The position numbers and the translations under genes were made by a program. From Floridanema evergladense (GTDB lineage: Bacteria > Cyanobacteriota > Cyanobacteriia > Cyanobacteriales > Aerosakkonemataceae), in the NCBI RefSeq assembly GCF_041929205.1, contig NZ_JBHFNT010000305.1: 64,000 nucleotides of DNA; one strand, 5' to 3'. Under the pieces are notes generated by a model. It had not been told where the DNA came from. It saw only the letters and a list, made by a program, of their open reading frames with translations, and did no database searches. Shown here piece after piece: positions 13,913 through 23,054 of the stretch; position 1 is the stretch's first letter, and each line of letters opens with the position of its first letter.

Positions 13913-16900
13913 TTATGATGTTTTTTGCGTTGGGTTTAGATTCACTGGTGTATTGGCAGGGAAAGCCGATCCCAGCTGAACGTTCATTTTCTTCCCTTTC
14001 ATCTCGACGTTAATTTGTTTACCATCCCAAGTCCAATTAACCAAACTTCCGCCAATTTGTAATCCCTTAACGTTGATTGGTTGCTTAAGCCATGTTTTAG
14101 GAATTCCGGCACCGATAACTAAGGTTGGTTGACTCTGGGAAAGATCGACATAAGTCAACATATCCAATTGCAAAAGCAGCATTTGGGCAGCACTTCCGTA
14201 ATGGGGTGTAGCGTTGGGAGGGTTAATCCAACCGCGATAACGATGCCATTGGGAGAAACTTTTGGGTAGCTCACCGATCGCATTCTTATCACCCCACCAA
14301 GTATATAAACCTGGAGAAGTTTGATTTTGCCAAAACCATTGCAGGTTATTCCAGACTCGATCGCTCTTACCCAAAACTAACCATTGGTGAGTTTCTGCCA
14401 AATTGAGAAATGGAGTTACAGGTTGACGCAAAGATCCGTTAGCATCGTGGGATTCATTCCAGCGTCGTTCCAGTTCTTGAGTCAACACTTCCCGATTAGA
14501 AGCCCCAATTCCACTGGGCCACAAACTGGTAGTGTAGGTTTCAGGAGTAGTAGCGAAGACGAATTTAAATGATTCGTCCCAAGCTGCTTGTAATTTCCCA
14601 GCTTCGGAACGCCAGGTTTTCCCGATCGCACTTTGCCCAACTCGATCCGCAATAGTCGCCGCATCCAACAAAGCACGATAGCTGATCATGCTTGCTGAGG
14701 GATCGATAGTAATCAGATCCGGTTGATTGTCCATTTTGCCTGCAATCGAATCGGTTTCCAGAAAGTCTGGTTGTTCGGCAAAAGGAGCCTTTGATTTTTC
14801 CACCACTGGGTAGCCCGGTCGGTTTGTGGTGAGCATATTCATAATCAACTGGGCTTTACGCTGAATGTGGGGCCACAGGTAGCGATCGTACTCTGGCTGA
14901 TTCACTTGCTCGGCAACCTCTGCCAATGCCCAGATTCCCAAAGCCGGAACATTGGCTTTCCATTGAATCCCATCTACAAAGTCGGTTTCTGCAAAATAAC
15001 CAGATAGTTGCTTTGCTACATCTAATTTTCCAGCACGCGCCAGAGCCACTAATTGATAAGCGCCTTCTTGGAAACGTGGCAGTGGGTAATTTATGGGGTC
15101 GCTAGGAGTGGTACGATCGCCCACAAGTCCCATCATCAGATGAGCAATTTGGGCGTTAACGGTTTCTACAAATCTGCGATCGGGTAAGTCCAAAACTAGA
15201 TCTGACAAGACTTTGGTTGCGTTTAGGGTAATCGGCGCAGGAGTAAAGTTTGCCAGTTCGATGCTATTGTCGCCTGGAGCTAGTTCGATTCGCGCATAGC
15301 CCCAACCCCATTTATCTTCCCATTGCTTGACAACTGAGGCTTGAGAAATCCAATTCGGTGAGGTTTCGCTACCCAAATGTACTTTAGCTGGAGCGCGATC
15401 GAGTTTCACAGACCAACGATTGTTAATCAGCAACCGCTGACCATCCCAGTTTAATGATTTGATGGAGCCGCCTGCTGGCCCCACACTGCGAATCACCAAT
15501 ACAGGTTGAGTTTGTGAATTAGCTGGAATTTTCAAGTTTAAATCCCAAGTTCCCGGTTTTGGGGCAGACCAGTAGGTTTGATAGTATTCAGTTGTGGTAA
15601 AAATTCCCGGAATCTGTTTGTCGGGGAGATTAGCAAATTGTTGTTTAATTTTATCGAGGGGGATATTGTCGCTGGTGGCTTTCAGGTTGCCATTTTTATC
15701 CAGTACCCAAATCGAAACTCCGAAACTGCCAGCTACGGGGCTAAAGCTGCCCCCTGGTTCATAGTAAGCTTTGTCTTGAGCGCGACTACCGGGAGTTCCC
15801 AGTACGATATGTCCCACATTGCGAAGCCAAGGATCTCCGGGACGGAGACGCATTTGTGCTTCTACTTGTTGTTGGGGAGTGCCGTAGTATTGTAATGTTG
15901 CGGTGGCTTGGTTGTATTGCGATCGATTATTGATTCCCGCACTAACTACCAGCACACCTGCCAGCACCAAAGCCACCAACCGCAGTCGAGTTAGGGAACT
16001 AAACGCCGCCAAAATTAGCAATAATGGGGCGAAGTGTAGCGAATAAATAAAAGTTTCTCTGGCTCCGTAAACGCTATGGATCAGCAATTGTCCGACAATA
16101 ATCAGTCCTAGAACAATCCTTAATTTGGGTTGTTGTTTGGTGGTGAAGAAACCCCAAATCCCAATTAACAGCAGTCCCGTCCAACAGATTGCTGCTACTG
16201 TTCCCCAAATTCCGCCCGATCCCGGAGTTAAGGTGTTAGTAGCTAGTTTCACCCAATCTGGTCTGATTGGCGAGTCTTTGAATTCGATCGCAGGCATGAC
16301 GATCGTTTGATAGAAAAATGAGCTAATAGCCGATAAAACACTGTCAGATTCTGGTGTCGTTATGAATTTCTTTTCGCCAATAAACGTCTTTGGTGCAAAG
16401 GAATAGCCAGTATTAGTAAAGACTATCCGTTGCAGAATCCAAAGCACATTTACAATGACAAAAGTTACCAGCGTGATTTGAATCGCTTTTTTCGGGCGAA
16501 AGCTCACAAATGTTGCCAGAAGTCCTGACATCCAGTTGGTAATTGTAATACTTACGGAAAACCCGCTCAGTATTCCATACCAAACTGGAGATACTTTCTG
16601 AATTTCGGCTAAAGGCAGCAGAAGTAATGGCAACAAGAGCGAAAGTGAGCCAGAAGGAAAGGATTCTGGCACCACAAACCAAAAAACCGCAGCCGAACTA
16701 ACTCCGCCTAACAAGCTGAAGATGCTGGCATCTAATCGCGGACAGCGCATTAACCGGAATAAAGCATAAAGTGCGGCAATCCAAGCACCAGCAAACAATG
16801 CAGTTACTAGTCTGGCAGCAGCAACAGGTTCTAGGTGAAATATTTTTCCCAATCCAAAGACCAGAGGAAATATTAGTAGCGGAAATAAGGGATGTTTATT

Positions 16901-17152
16901 GTTGCGTCCGAAGTCACTTTGAAGACTGGTAATATTCCCAAAAACCGTAGGAATGTCGCTACCAAACCAGACATCCTGAGCATAGAAATCCGTGATAATT
17001 GCATCGGGAATTCGTTGAGCGCTCAAGTAGCTGGAAATAGCAAATCCAATGGCAAGAATCACAGCAATTAAACTATCTATTTGGTGCTGTTTCAGCCACT
17101 TGAGTATGGTATATCTGATTGACTGAAAGTTAAATTTTATGCTTGCATCCAT
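13913..17152 (-). CDS. GT-C-like membrane glycosyltransferase fused to a putative (alpha/alpha)6 glycosidase-like domain
   Basis: A 1079-residue protein. The N-terminal half (about 1-400) is polytopic with around ten helices. After helix 1 it has a short acidic loop (TDFYAQDVWFGSD), the position where GT-C enzymes (PMT/ArnT/GT39 type) carry catalytic acidic residues, and it uses lipid-linked donors if truly GT-C. A soluble beta-rich linker follows (about 410-640, FSPVAGSFGVSIWVLDKNGN and onward). The C-terminal part (about 660-1040) is helical with repeated Trp/Glu motifs (SLWPSGIG, YTWWGDK, SQWHRYRGW), resembling six-hairpin glycosidases. I could not name catalytic residues in this part. It is preceded on its strand by a hexapeptide acetyltransferase gene 78 bases away. 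The fusion suggests transfer and trimming of sugars in one periplasmic-facing protein, which is inference. Confidence 0.6.
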   Translation of the reverse strand: MDASIKFNFQSIRYTILKWLKQHQIDSLIAVILAIGFAISSYLSAQRIPDAIITDFYAQDVWFGSDIPTVFGNITSLQSDFGRNNKHPLFPLLIFPLVFGLGKIFHLEPVAAARLVTALFAGAWIAALYALFRLMRCPRLDASIFSLLGGVSSAAVFWFVVPESFPSGSLSLLLPLLLLPLAEIQKVSPVWYGILSGFSVSITITNWMSGLLATFVSFRPKKAIQITLVTFVIVNVLWILQRIVFTNTGYSFAPKTFIGEKKFITTPESDSVLSAISSFFYQTIVMPAIEFKDSPIRPDWVKLATNTLTPGSGGIWGTVAAICWTGLLLIGIWGFFTTKQQPKLRIVLGLIIVGQLLIHSVYGARETFIYSLHFAPLLLILAAFSSLTRLRLVALVLAGVLVVSAGINNRSQYNQATATLQYYGTPQQQVEAQMRLRPGDPWLRNVGHIVLGTPGSRAQDKAYYEPGGSFSPVAGSFGVSIWVLDKNGNLKATSDNIPLDKIKQQFANLPDKQIPGIFTTTEYYQTYWSAPKPGTWDLNLKIPANSQTQPVLVIRSVGPAGGSIKSLNWDGQRLLINNRWSVKLDRAPAKVHLGSETSPNWISQASVVKQWEDKWGWGYARIELAPGDNSIELANFTPAPITLNATKVLSDLVLDLPDRRFVETVNAQIAHLMMGLVGDRTTPSDPINYPLPRFQEGAYQLVALARAGKLDVAKQLSGYFAETDFVDGIQWKANVPALGIWALAEVAEQVNQPEYDRYLWPHIQRKAQLIMNMLTTNRPGYPVVEKSKAPFAEQPDFLETDSIAGKMDNQPDLITIDPSASMISYRALLDAATIADRVGQSAIGKTWRSEAGKLQAAWDESFKFVFATTPETYTTSLWPSGIGASNREVLTQELERRWNESHDANGSLRQPVTPFLNLAETHQWLVLGKSDRVWNNLQWFWQNQTSPGLYTWWGDKNAIGELPKSFSQWHRYRGWINPPNATPHYGSAAQMLLLQLDMLTYVDLSQSQPTLVIGAGIPKTWLKQPINVKGLQIGGSLVNWTWDGKQINVEMKGKKMNVQLGSAFPANTPVNLNPTQKTS

Positions 17153-17230
17153 CGATCGACTGCCTAATGATACTACTTATAATTCCCGATCGAGAGAACC
17201 AAATTCTAGTAATTCAGAAATTGGTTTTTT

Positions 17231-17833
17231 TTACTCTCGTATAGCGATCGTCTTTGCCGGAACTCCGGCAACAATGGAGTAGGGTTCAATACTTTTAGTT
17301 ACAACTGCTCCTGCGCCAATCACACACCCATTGCCGATAACACAACCATCGACAATTGTCACTCCTGCACCAATCCACACATCATCTCCGATCGTAATTC
17401 CCTTCTTCGTTGGCGTTTGCTCTCTAAAAGGGAGATTTCGGTCTTTAAAACCATAGTTTACCGGAATAACTGTTACCTGTGGCCCTATTAAAGTATTGTT
17501 ACCAATTATCAAATTTCCGTGACCATAAAGAGCCGAAAAAGAATTGACAAAACAACCATTTCCAATTATTATTGAGCCTCCGTAGGTTCGGAGAATCACA
17601 AAAGAACTGATTAGCGTGCGATCGCCAATTACTATTTTAGACTCGCTATTGTCCGTCGGATCTACTTCCAGCGACGAATACTTGCATATCGTAGTACTTT
17701 CGCCAATGTAAATCTTCTTTTTGTTACCTCTTAAGTCTGCGAGTAAATTAACATCGGAGTTTTTTCCTAGCTCGCCCAATCGATTCTTTTGATATTGCCA
17801 AAAGAGTGTTTTGACTACTGATTTTAGTTTCAT
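17231..17833 (-). CDS. Hexapeptide-repeat acyltransferase (LbH fold)
   Basis: A 200-residue left-handed beta-helix protein. Hexapeptide ([LIV]-G-x-x-x-x) repeats run from about residue 42 to 185, with IGDDVWIGAGVTIVDGCVIGNGCVIGAGAVVT near the end in the usual coil order, and the family's closing PYSIVAGVPAKTI. It is a CoA-dependent O-acetyltransferase of the WcaF/NodL/Maa type, trimeric and cytoplasmic. The catalytic His is expected around the GHGNLIIG region, but I cannot assign it. In this setting it probably acetylates a sugar of the repeat unit. Confidence 0.85.
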   Translation of the reverse strand: MKLKSVVKTLFWQYQKNRLGELGKNSDVNLLADLRGNKKKIYIGESTTICKYSSLEVDPTDNSESKIVIGDRTLISSFVILRTYGGSIIIGNGCFVNSFSALYGHGNLIIGNNTLIGPQVTVIPVNYGFKDRNLPFREQTPTKKGITIGDDVWIGAGVTIVDGCVIGNGCVIGAGAVVTKSIEPYSIVAGVPAKTIAIRE

Positions 17834-18084
17834 GACAATAGATAAACTATTTAAACAAAGTCTCTCAAAACCTTAATTTTTCTAAAAATTAGCGTGAGAG
17901 CGATCGAAGGAACAACAGCAACCAAAAATTTAATTTTAGTCTCTAGTATATAACTTTACATCATTTGCCAGAGAGCGAGTATAAAATTATTGTTAGGAAA
18001 ATATTTAGAAATTTCAAAGCTTTCTTGAGGAAAGCTTTGAAACATTGTTCCGTCGTCCCATAAAGTACAACTCAAGTTAGCTTT

Positions 18085-19242
18085 TTAGACAAAAGTTTTC
18101 AACCATTTGATTTTTTTCAGGATGAAGCTTAGAGCAATAGAACCAGTTAAAACTACTACAAACTCAAGCACTATATCTGAGCCTGGAACTGTCTCAAAGA
18201 TATTTTTGAAAAACTCATTATTACCGATAATTGGCAAGGTAAGACCAGTGAGAAGAACGTGAAATGCGTAGATCCCTAAAGAACAGGATGCAATAAACTT
18301 AACGATCGGAGAAGCTTTAAGAGGAGATAGCAAGGCAAGATACAGCAGGAGCCAGGAACCTAATAATAAAGAAATTCTGGAATAATGAAGCAGTTTTTCC
18401 AGAGTGTGGAATTCTATAATGGTGAACCCAATGAACAAAGCTAGTATCGTACAGAGCTTGACCTTAAAAGATGAAGAAAATTGTTCCAGTTTTCCACTGT
18501 TAAAATCTTGAATTACTATCAGCGAAGTAAAAAGATAGGGTAAAAAACAAAATGGATTATAATCCCAGAAAACAATGCTAGAAATGGAATGAGTAATTCC
18601 GGTTTCGGAATTACCACCAAGTTGAGTAACTGTAAATGGAATCAGGGAAAAAGAGAAAACTGCTAGTGCACAGACAAAAAGCAAAGCGTAGCTAATCCAA
18701 TGCTTTACTGATTCGTTTTCAATCTTTTTAAATGCGGTAACTACGATCGCCGCTAGAGTAGTCAAGAAAATTAGACTGAATAAAAAGAAGAAAGGTGATT
18801 GACCTCCACTGATGATAAATTCAATCATGCTTCTGGTTGAAGAAGTTACGCCCTTAACTATGGCAGAATTACCTTTAACAACAATCTCAAACAAAACGTA
18901 GGTTCCCACCCAAAAAACATAAAGCAAGATTAGTCGAGGAAGCCGCTTTTTCAGGAAGTATACGAAGCTTAATTTTTCACTTTTGAGGTAGAATAAAAAC
19001 AAGGACATTTGGAGGAAAACTGGAACGGCGAGATAAGCCACTTTAGCCATCAAAGCATAAGCAAAAGTAGCAGAAACAAATATTTCTCCTAGTACAAAAA
19101 TCCTGGTTTTCAGTGCAACTATTACAACCGAAAAGATAGCCCGCAAAAAATCGAATCCTTCTATGTTTTGTTTTCGGTTTCGATCGGAAGCAGACTCATT
19201 TGCATTTTGCAAACGTTCCAGATTAACGGGAGGAAGAGTCAT
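18085..19242 (-). CDS. Membrane acyltransferase family 3 protein
   Basis: A 385-residue protein with about ten predicted helices of the acyltransferase-3 (OafA/WecH) type. These move acetyl or succinyl groups across the membrane onto extracellular glycans. The N-terminal GFDFLRAIFSVVIVALKTR holds the conserved Arg of the family's first helix; the His usually found in helix 1 is replaced here, as the sequence after FLRAIFSVVIVAL reads KTR, which may affect activity. It opens with a short polar tail (about 30 residues). Downstream is the hexapeptide acyltransferase, so two acyl-transfer genes lie next to each other. Confidence 0.75.
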   Translation of the reverse strand: MTLPPVNLERLQNANESASDRNRKQNIEGFDFLRAIFSVVIVALKTRIFVLGEIFVSATFAYALMAKVAYLAVPVFLQMSLFLFYLKSEKLSFVYFLKKRLPRLILLYVFWVGTYVLFEIVVKGNSAIVKGVTSSTRSMIEFIISGGQSPFFFLFSLIFLTTLAAIVVTAFKKIENESVKHWISYALLFVCALAVFSFSLIPFTVTQLGGNSETGITHSISSIVFWDYNPFCFLPYLFTSLIVIQDFNSGKLEQFSSSFKVKLCTILALFIGFTIIEFHTLEKLLHYSRISLLLGSWLLLYLALLSPLKASPIVKFIASCSLGIYAFHVLLTGLTLPIIGNNEFFKNIFETVPGSDIVLEFVVVLTGSIALSFILKKIKWLKTFV

Positions 19243-19442
19243 GTTAAGTACCTTTTGTACCTTGATGAACTGTATGAAAAATGAGCTAAAAACAAGAGAG
19301 AACCCGTTAATAGAGAAGTCAGCTTTTTACTAAGCTTCACTCTATTTTGGGCTCTCCCATAACTGTGACGATCGCACAAGTTATTTATTTAACTACATAG
19401 ATAACTTTAACCAACTCTTCTCTACAAAAACAGCTTCTAATT

Positions 19443-20264
19443 CTAAACTGTGGCATCGTTATATTCTTCGAGGAGTTGCTGGCGTTGCACTGTCAACAAC
19501 TGCTTGCAAGCTAACCAGAGAAAGACAGGGATGGTGCTGCTGTAGCGTCCCCACAGCCGACGGGGTTCTTGTAATAAACGATAGAGCCATTCAAAGCCAG
19601 CCGATCGCACAAAACCAGGAGCCCGTTTGTGGAGTCCAGCATAAACTGGGAAAGCACCACCTAATCCAATCATTACCGCATTTACACGGTCTTTATGGTT
19701 AGCCATCCAATTTTCCTGCTTCGGACAACCCAAGCACACAAATACGATTCCTGCTCCACTTTGGTTAAGCATTTCTACGAGAGCTTCGTCTTCCTCTGGA
19801 GTCATGGGACGAAATGGCAAGGGTTCCATTCCCGCAATCTGGAGGTCAGGAAATTCTTGATTTAAGCGTTCGCGCATTTTCTCAAGAATCACTGACTGGG
19901 AACCCAGGAAAAATACCTTAACTCCCGCTTCTGTGGAGCGATCGCACAGCGCCTGCAATACATCTAAACCCGCTACACGGTTTTGCTTGCGAACTCCTAA
20001 CAATCTGAGCATCCAAACTAAAGGCATTCCGTCTGGAGTTACCATATCCGCTTTTTGCAGTACAGTGGCAAAATTGGAGTTTTTATAAGCTTCTACTAGC
20101 ATATGCACGTTAGCAATACAAACTGCTTTGCTTAAACCCTGCTTAGCCCATTCCATGATCACAGCCATTTGGGAATCGAAGGGTAGAGCGGTAACTGGAG
20201 AGCCAATAATGTGTCGGGATGGAGGATTTACTTGTGTTTTTACTCGTGTCATTACTTGTGTCAT
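19443..20264 (-). CDS. WecG/TagA/CpsF family glycosyltransferase
   Basis: A 273-residue GT26-type cytoplasmic enzyme that adds the second sugar, usually an N-acetylmannosaminyl or glucosyl unit, to a lipid-linked acceptor. Conserved blocks are visible: ANVHMLVEAYKN, ADMVTPDGMPLVWMLRLLG with the catalytic Asp (about residues 70-86), FLGSQ, VCLGCPKQENW (about 172-182) and GLGGAFPVYAGLHKRAP (about 195-211). Length fits. It stands at the start of the glycan genes, with a clear gap of about 600 bases upstream. Confidence 0.92.
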   Translation of the reverse strand: MTQVMTRVKTQVNPPSRHIIGSPVTALPFDSQMAVIMEWAKQGLSKAVCIANVHMLVEAYKNSNFATVLQKADMVTPDGMPLVWMLRLLGVRKQNRVAGLDVLQALCDRSTEAGVKVFFLGSQSVILEKMRERLNQEFPDLQIAGMEPLPFRPMTPEEDEALVEMLNQSGAGIVFVCLGCPKQENWMANHKDRVNAVMIGLGGAFPVYAGLHKRAPGFVRSAGFEWLYRLLQEPRRLWGRYSSTIPVFLWLACKQLLTVQRQQLLEEYNDATV

Positions 20265-20942
20265 ATACTTATTTCGTATTTTCCGTATTGAGAATTGAAA
20301 CCGTAGCAGTTTTACTTACGTCATTTTGTAAAGCTCTTTAGGAGCTGTTAAAACGAATGTTATTGTATATCTCTGTAAAAATACTAGATCTCTACCCATA
20401 TCTTTATCCAAAATTCATAAATTTTGCTTTTTTATAAAATTCTTTTGAAGCGTGCTTGTATTTACACCAACAACTAATCTCAGTACACTTACAGCGGAGA
20501 AACCCACAAGTTCCCTCAAATTGCTTAATAATTATAGTTTTGACGCAGGTACTAACAAGATTAGCAGTATTTTCCAGTACAACTGACTCAGTATAGACAG
20601 CAGAAGTTCCCTCTAGAAGGAAGTTTTTTCTCAATCCGCCTGTACGGAATCCCACTTAAGTTGCCTCACTTTTGTTTGTATAATTTATTACTAAAGTTTT
20701 ATAGACACAACAATTACAGCTTTTGATGGTTCGACTTGCACTTCTATCAATAGAGAGATGATTGACCGATCGAGTTTGGCTAAATTAGTTGTATATACGG
20801 ATAAAATTTGGCTTAGTTAATTGTATATTTCTAGTATGGGCATTGAAATGTTGTACTTTATGCCAAAGTGTTAAGCCTTACTAAGTTTACTAGCTTAGTT
20901 TCTGCAATGTCCAATACCATATACATTAAAGGAATTCTAAGA
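20265..20942. other. Intergenic region upstream of wecG-like gene and of the small plus-strand gene
   Basis: About 680 bases between divergent genes, so promoters for both should lie here. An 83-codon minus-strand frame at 20404-20655 has no RBS or recognisable domain and is left out. TTGTATATACGG and TTGTATATTTC at about 20789 and 20819 form a short direct repeat of unknown meaning. Confidence 0.5.
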
Positions 20943-21257
20943 ATGATTATGTTAAGTAACTCAGAACGCCAAGTAGCAGAGTTGGATTTTTTCGATAGAC
21001 TTTTTGCTCAAGTCTCGCCTTCTGCTTCTAAGTGTAAAACTCATAACTTCACTAAACAAATCAAGAGTGTTAATTATGAGTTTGAAGAACTTGATACCAG
21101 GAGAGTACAAATGACTGGCTATGGCAAAGGGATCAATCCTAGAGATTTTATTCTACTTACTGAAGAGCGCATTCGCTACCGTGTGGAAGCGATCGACTAC
21201 TACTCCGATCCAGCAAATCTATGGACAGCACTATTGTTCAGGTGTAGCGCCGAGTAA
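20943..21257 (+). CDS. Conserved small protein of unknown function
   Basis: A 104-residue soluble protein that I do not recognise. It has an Arg/Asp/Glu-rich composition, with MTGYGKGINPRDFILLTEER (about residues 56-75) and a closing VEAIDYYSDPANLWTALLFRC that looks like a folded and conserved C terminus. The ATG at 20943 is preferred because AAAGGA at 20928-20933 is well placed; the upstream GTG at 20868 has no RBS. No transmembrane helix or signal is present. It is the only plus-strand gene between 11.6 and 36.9 kb, inside a minus-strand polysaccharide region, so it may be an independent regulator or structural protein. Confidence 0.6.
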   Translation: MIMLSNSERQVAELDFFDRLFAQVSPSASKCKTHNFTKQIKSVNYEFEELDTRRVQMTGYGKGINPRDFILLTEERIRYRVEAIDYYSDPANLWTALLFRCSAE

Positions 21258-21303
21258 TCTATGGTGTGATGCAGTTCCGACTCAAGGAACCAAGTCTGCA
21301 ACT

Positions 21304-22818
21304 TTAGTCAAATAACCCATTAATACTAACCTTTCTACTGTTCTGAAACAGAAAGTATTGCTGCACAAACTTGGGAGATGTTGCATAAACCAGAATCAAC
21401 AGTCCCAGCATCCTACAATGGCCTAAAGGAAAAACATCAAAAGTTGGTAAGCAAAAAATTAAAAATGTACCAACTGCAACTAACCTGCGTCTGTCCCACT
21501 GACCAGTGACAATTGCCCATAAAGAAATAGGAATCGCTATTACGTAGTGATGCTCCCAGACAGAGGGTGAAATCAACAAACCAAGAGCGATCGCATCGAT
21601 TGAATGACCGTAAAGTATAAATAAATCATTCGGTAGTTGTCCGTTTCCAGAAAGACTATCTTTCTTAAGCTGCCTATAGTCTCTCTGACGTTCGATCAGC
21701 CTAACAACGAACCAAACAAGAATCAAAAGATTTATGACCGCTGTGATCGTAGGAACAAAATTAAAATAAGACTTATCTATAAGTGTTACAGGTATCTTAA
21801 ATAAATTGTAAACAAAGCTCCGTATACTACTATTTCGATAGTTATTGGGTTTTTCGGGGTTTTGGAAATAGATGAGAAATTCCTGCCATAACGTCCAGTC
21901 TTGCCCCCAATCAGTCTGAATTAGTAGAATCACCAAAAATCCGACAATTACTCCCAAAATAGCACGCCACTTCTTGATAAAACCCCAAGGGAGTAGTAGA
22001 GCCAGGGTATATAGCTTGATATGTGCCCCCAAGGCGACTGCTAAACCACTAATAAAGGGATGAGACCGCAGGAACAGGAGTGCCAGTAGGAAAGTATTTA
22101 ATATCCATACATTAATCTGAGCGAATTTTATTGCTCTAAAGAGCGACTCGTTAAACAGGAATAATCCTGATACAATCAATGAGGCTAAAATGTTTTTCAA
22201 TCCCATTCTTCGAGCCAGCTGGTAGGTTAAATAATATGCCAGGATAACCACGAAAAACTGACCACATTGATATAAGTAGAAAACCGTATTCCAAGTTTTT
22301 AAGGTATCTCCTCGTGGTAGCAAATGACTTGAGCTAACTACTTCATATAGAAAGGCAAGCACTTGTGCTGGCAAAGGTGGATACAGATAACATCTTGGCT
22401 CGGCTAGATAAGGATTTAGTCCATTGACAATCGATCGGGCAGCATTCTCGTAACAAAGGTAATCGCTAGCTTTGAGATATGATGTTTCGATTATTAGCCA
22501 AAGAATATTTAGGCTGACAAGGAGTGGCAAAATGACTAAAATAAAACTTTTTAAGTTTAATGTGTTACTGATTTTTAATTGTAACGATGTAAAAGTAATT
22601 AATAAAATTGAAATAAATAGCCCAAATAGCTCAAAAGGCTCCGTATCTACCATACCCGGAACACTGCCATCATAAGTTCTTGATATAAATGATAGGTTTA
22701 AAGGCCAGAGTATAATTGGTAGAACTATCGCAAGGAGAATGGCGATCGCATAAAGCAATAATGGAAACCAAATTTTATTTTTGGCATCAAAAATATTTTT
22801 AACAATATTTAACTTCAT
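21304..22818 (-). CDS. GT87/DUF2029-type polytopic glycosyltransferase
   Basis: About 504 residues from the preferred start MKLNIVKNIF, a GT-C-type membrane enzyme that would use polyprenyl-phosphate sugars and act on the outer face. The periplasmic-loop motif NGLNPYLAEPRCYLYPPLPAQVLA (about 122-145) is the family hallmark, and AHIKLYTLALLLPWGF marks a core helix. The longer open frame to 22902 adds 28 residues without membrane or domain features. It converges with the plus-strand small gene; the gap of 46 bases suggests no terminator beyond overlap. Its product probably adds one sugar of the extracellular polymer; the donor is unknown. Confidence 0.8.
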   Translation of the reverse strand: MKLNIVKNIFDAKNKIWFPLLLYAIAILLAIVLPIILWPLNLSFISRTYDGSVPGMVDTEPFELFGLFISILLITFTSLQLKISNTLNLKSFILVILPLLVSLNILWLIIETSYLKASDYLCYENAARSIVNGLNPYLAEPRCYLYPPLPAQVLAFLYEVVSSSHLLPRGDTLKTWNTVFYLYQCGQFFVVILAYYLTYQLARRMGLKNILASLIVSGLFLFNESLFRAIKFAQINVWILNTFLLALLFLRSHPFISGLAVALGAHIKLYTLALLLPWGFIKKWRAILGVIVGFLVILLIQTDWGQDWTLWQEFLIYFQNPEKPNNYRNSSIRSFVYNLFKIPVTLIDKSYFNFVPTITAVINLLILVWFVVRLIERQRDYRQLKKDSLSGNGQLPNDLFILYGHSIDAIALGLLISPSVWEHHYVIAIPISLWAIVTGQWDRRRLVAVGTFLIFCLPTFDVFPLGHCRMLGLLILVYATSPKFVQQYFLFQNSRKVSINGLFD

Positions 22819-23054
22819 CTGAAAAACTCTACAGCTAACATTTTTCAAGTATAACACTGCATCTTCTCTTATTGCGGTGTTCTTGAAGAAATAAAAAGCC
22901 AAAGCAAGTAAACTTAATAAATTTACTTGGGCAGTGAAAGCAAAACTAAAAAATAATCACAAAATCAAAGATTTAGTGGCAATTTTTAGCTCTGTTTCGT
23001 AATGCCAAGAACCCTACCTCAAAAAGTTTTATGTTTATAAACTAAACAGCCTTA

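Noticed and set aside
20404..20655. Cys-rich 83-codon minus-strand frame
   Set aside because: No RBS, no recognised domain, and the spacer is otherwise non-coding; the Cys content comes from chance composition. Kept out of the annotation, with low certainty.
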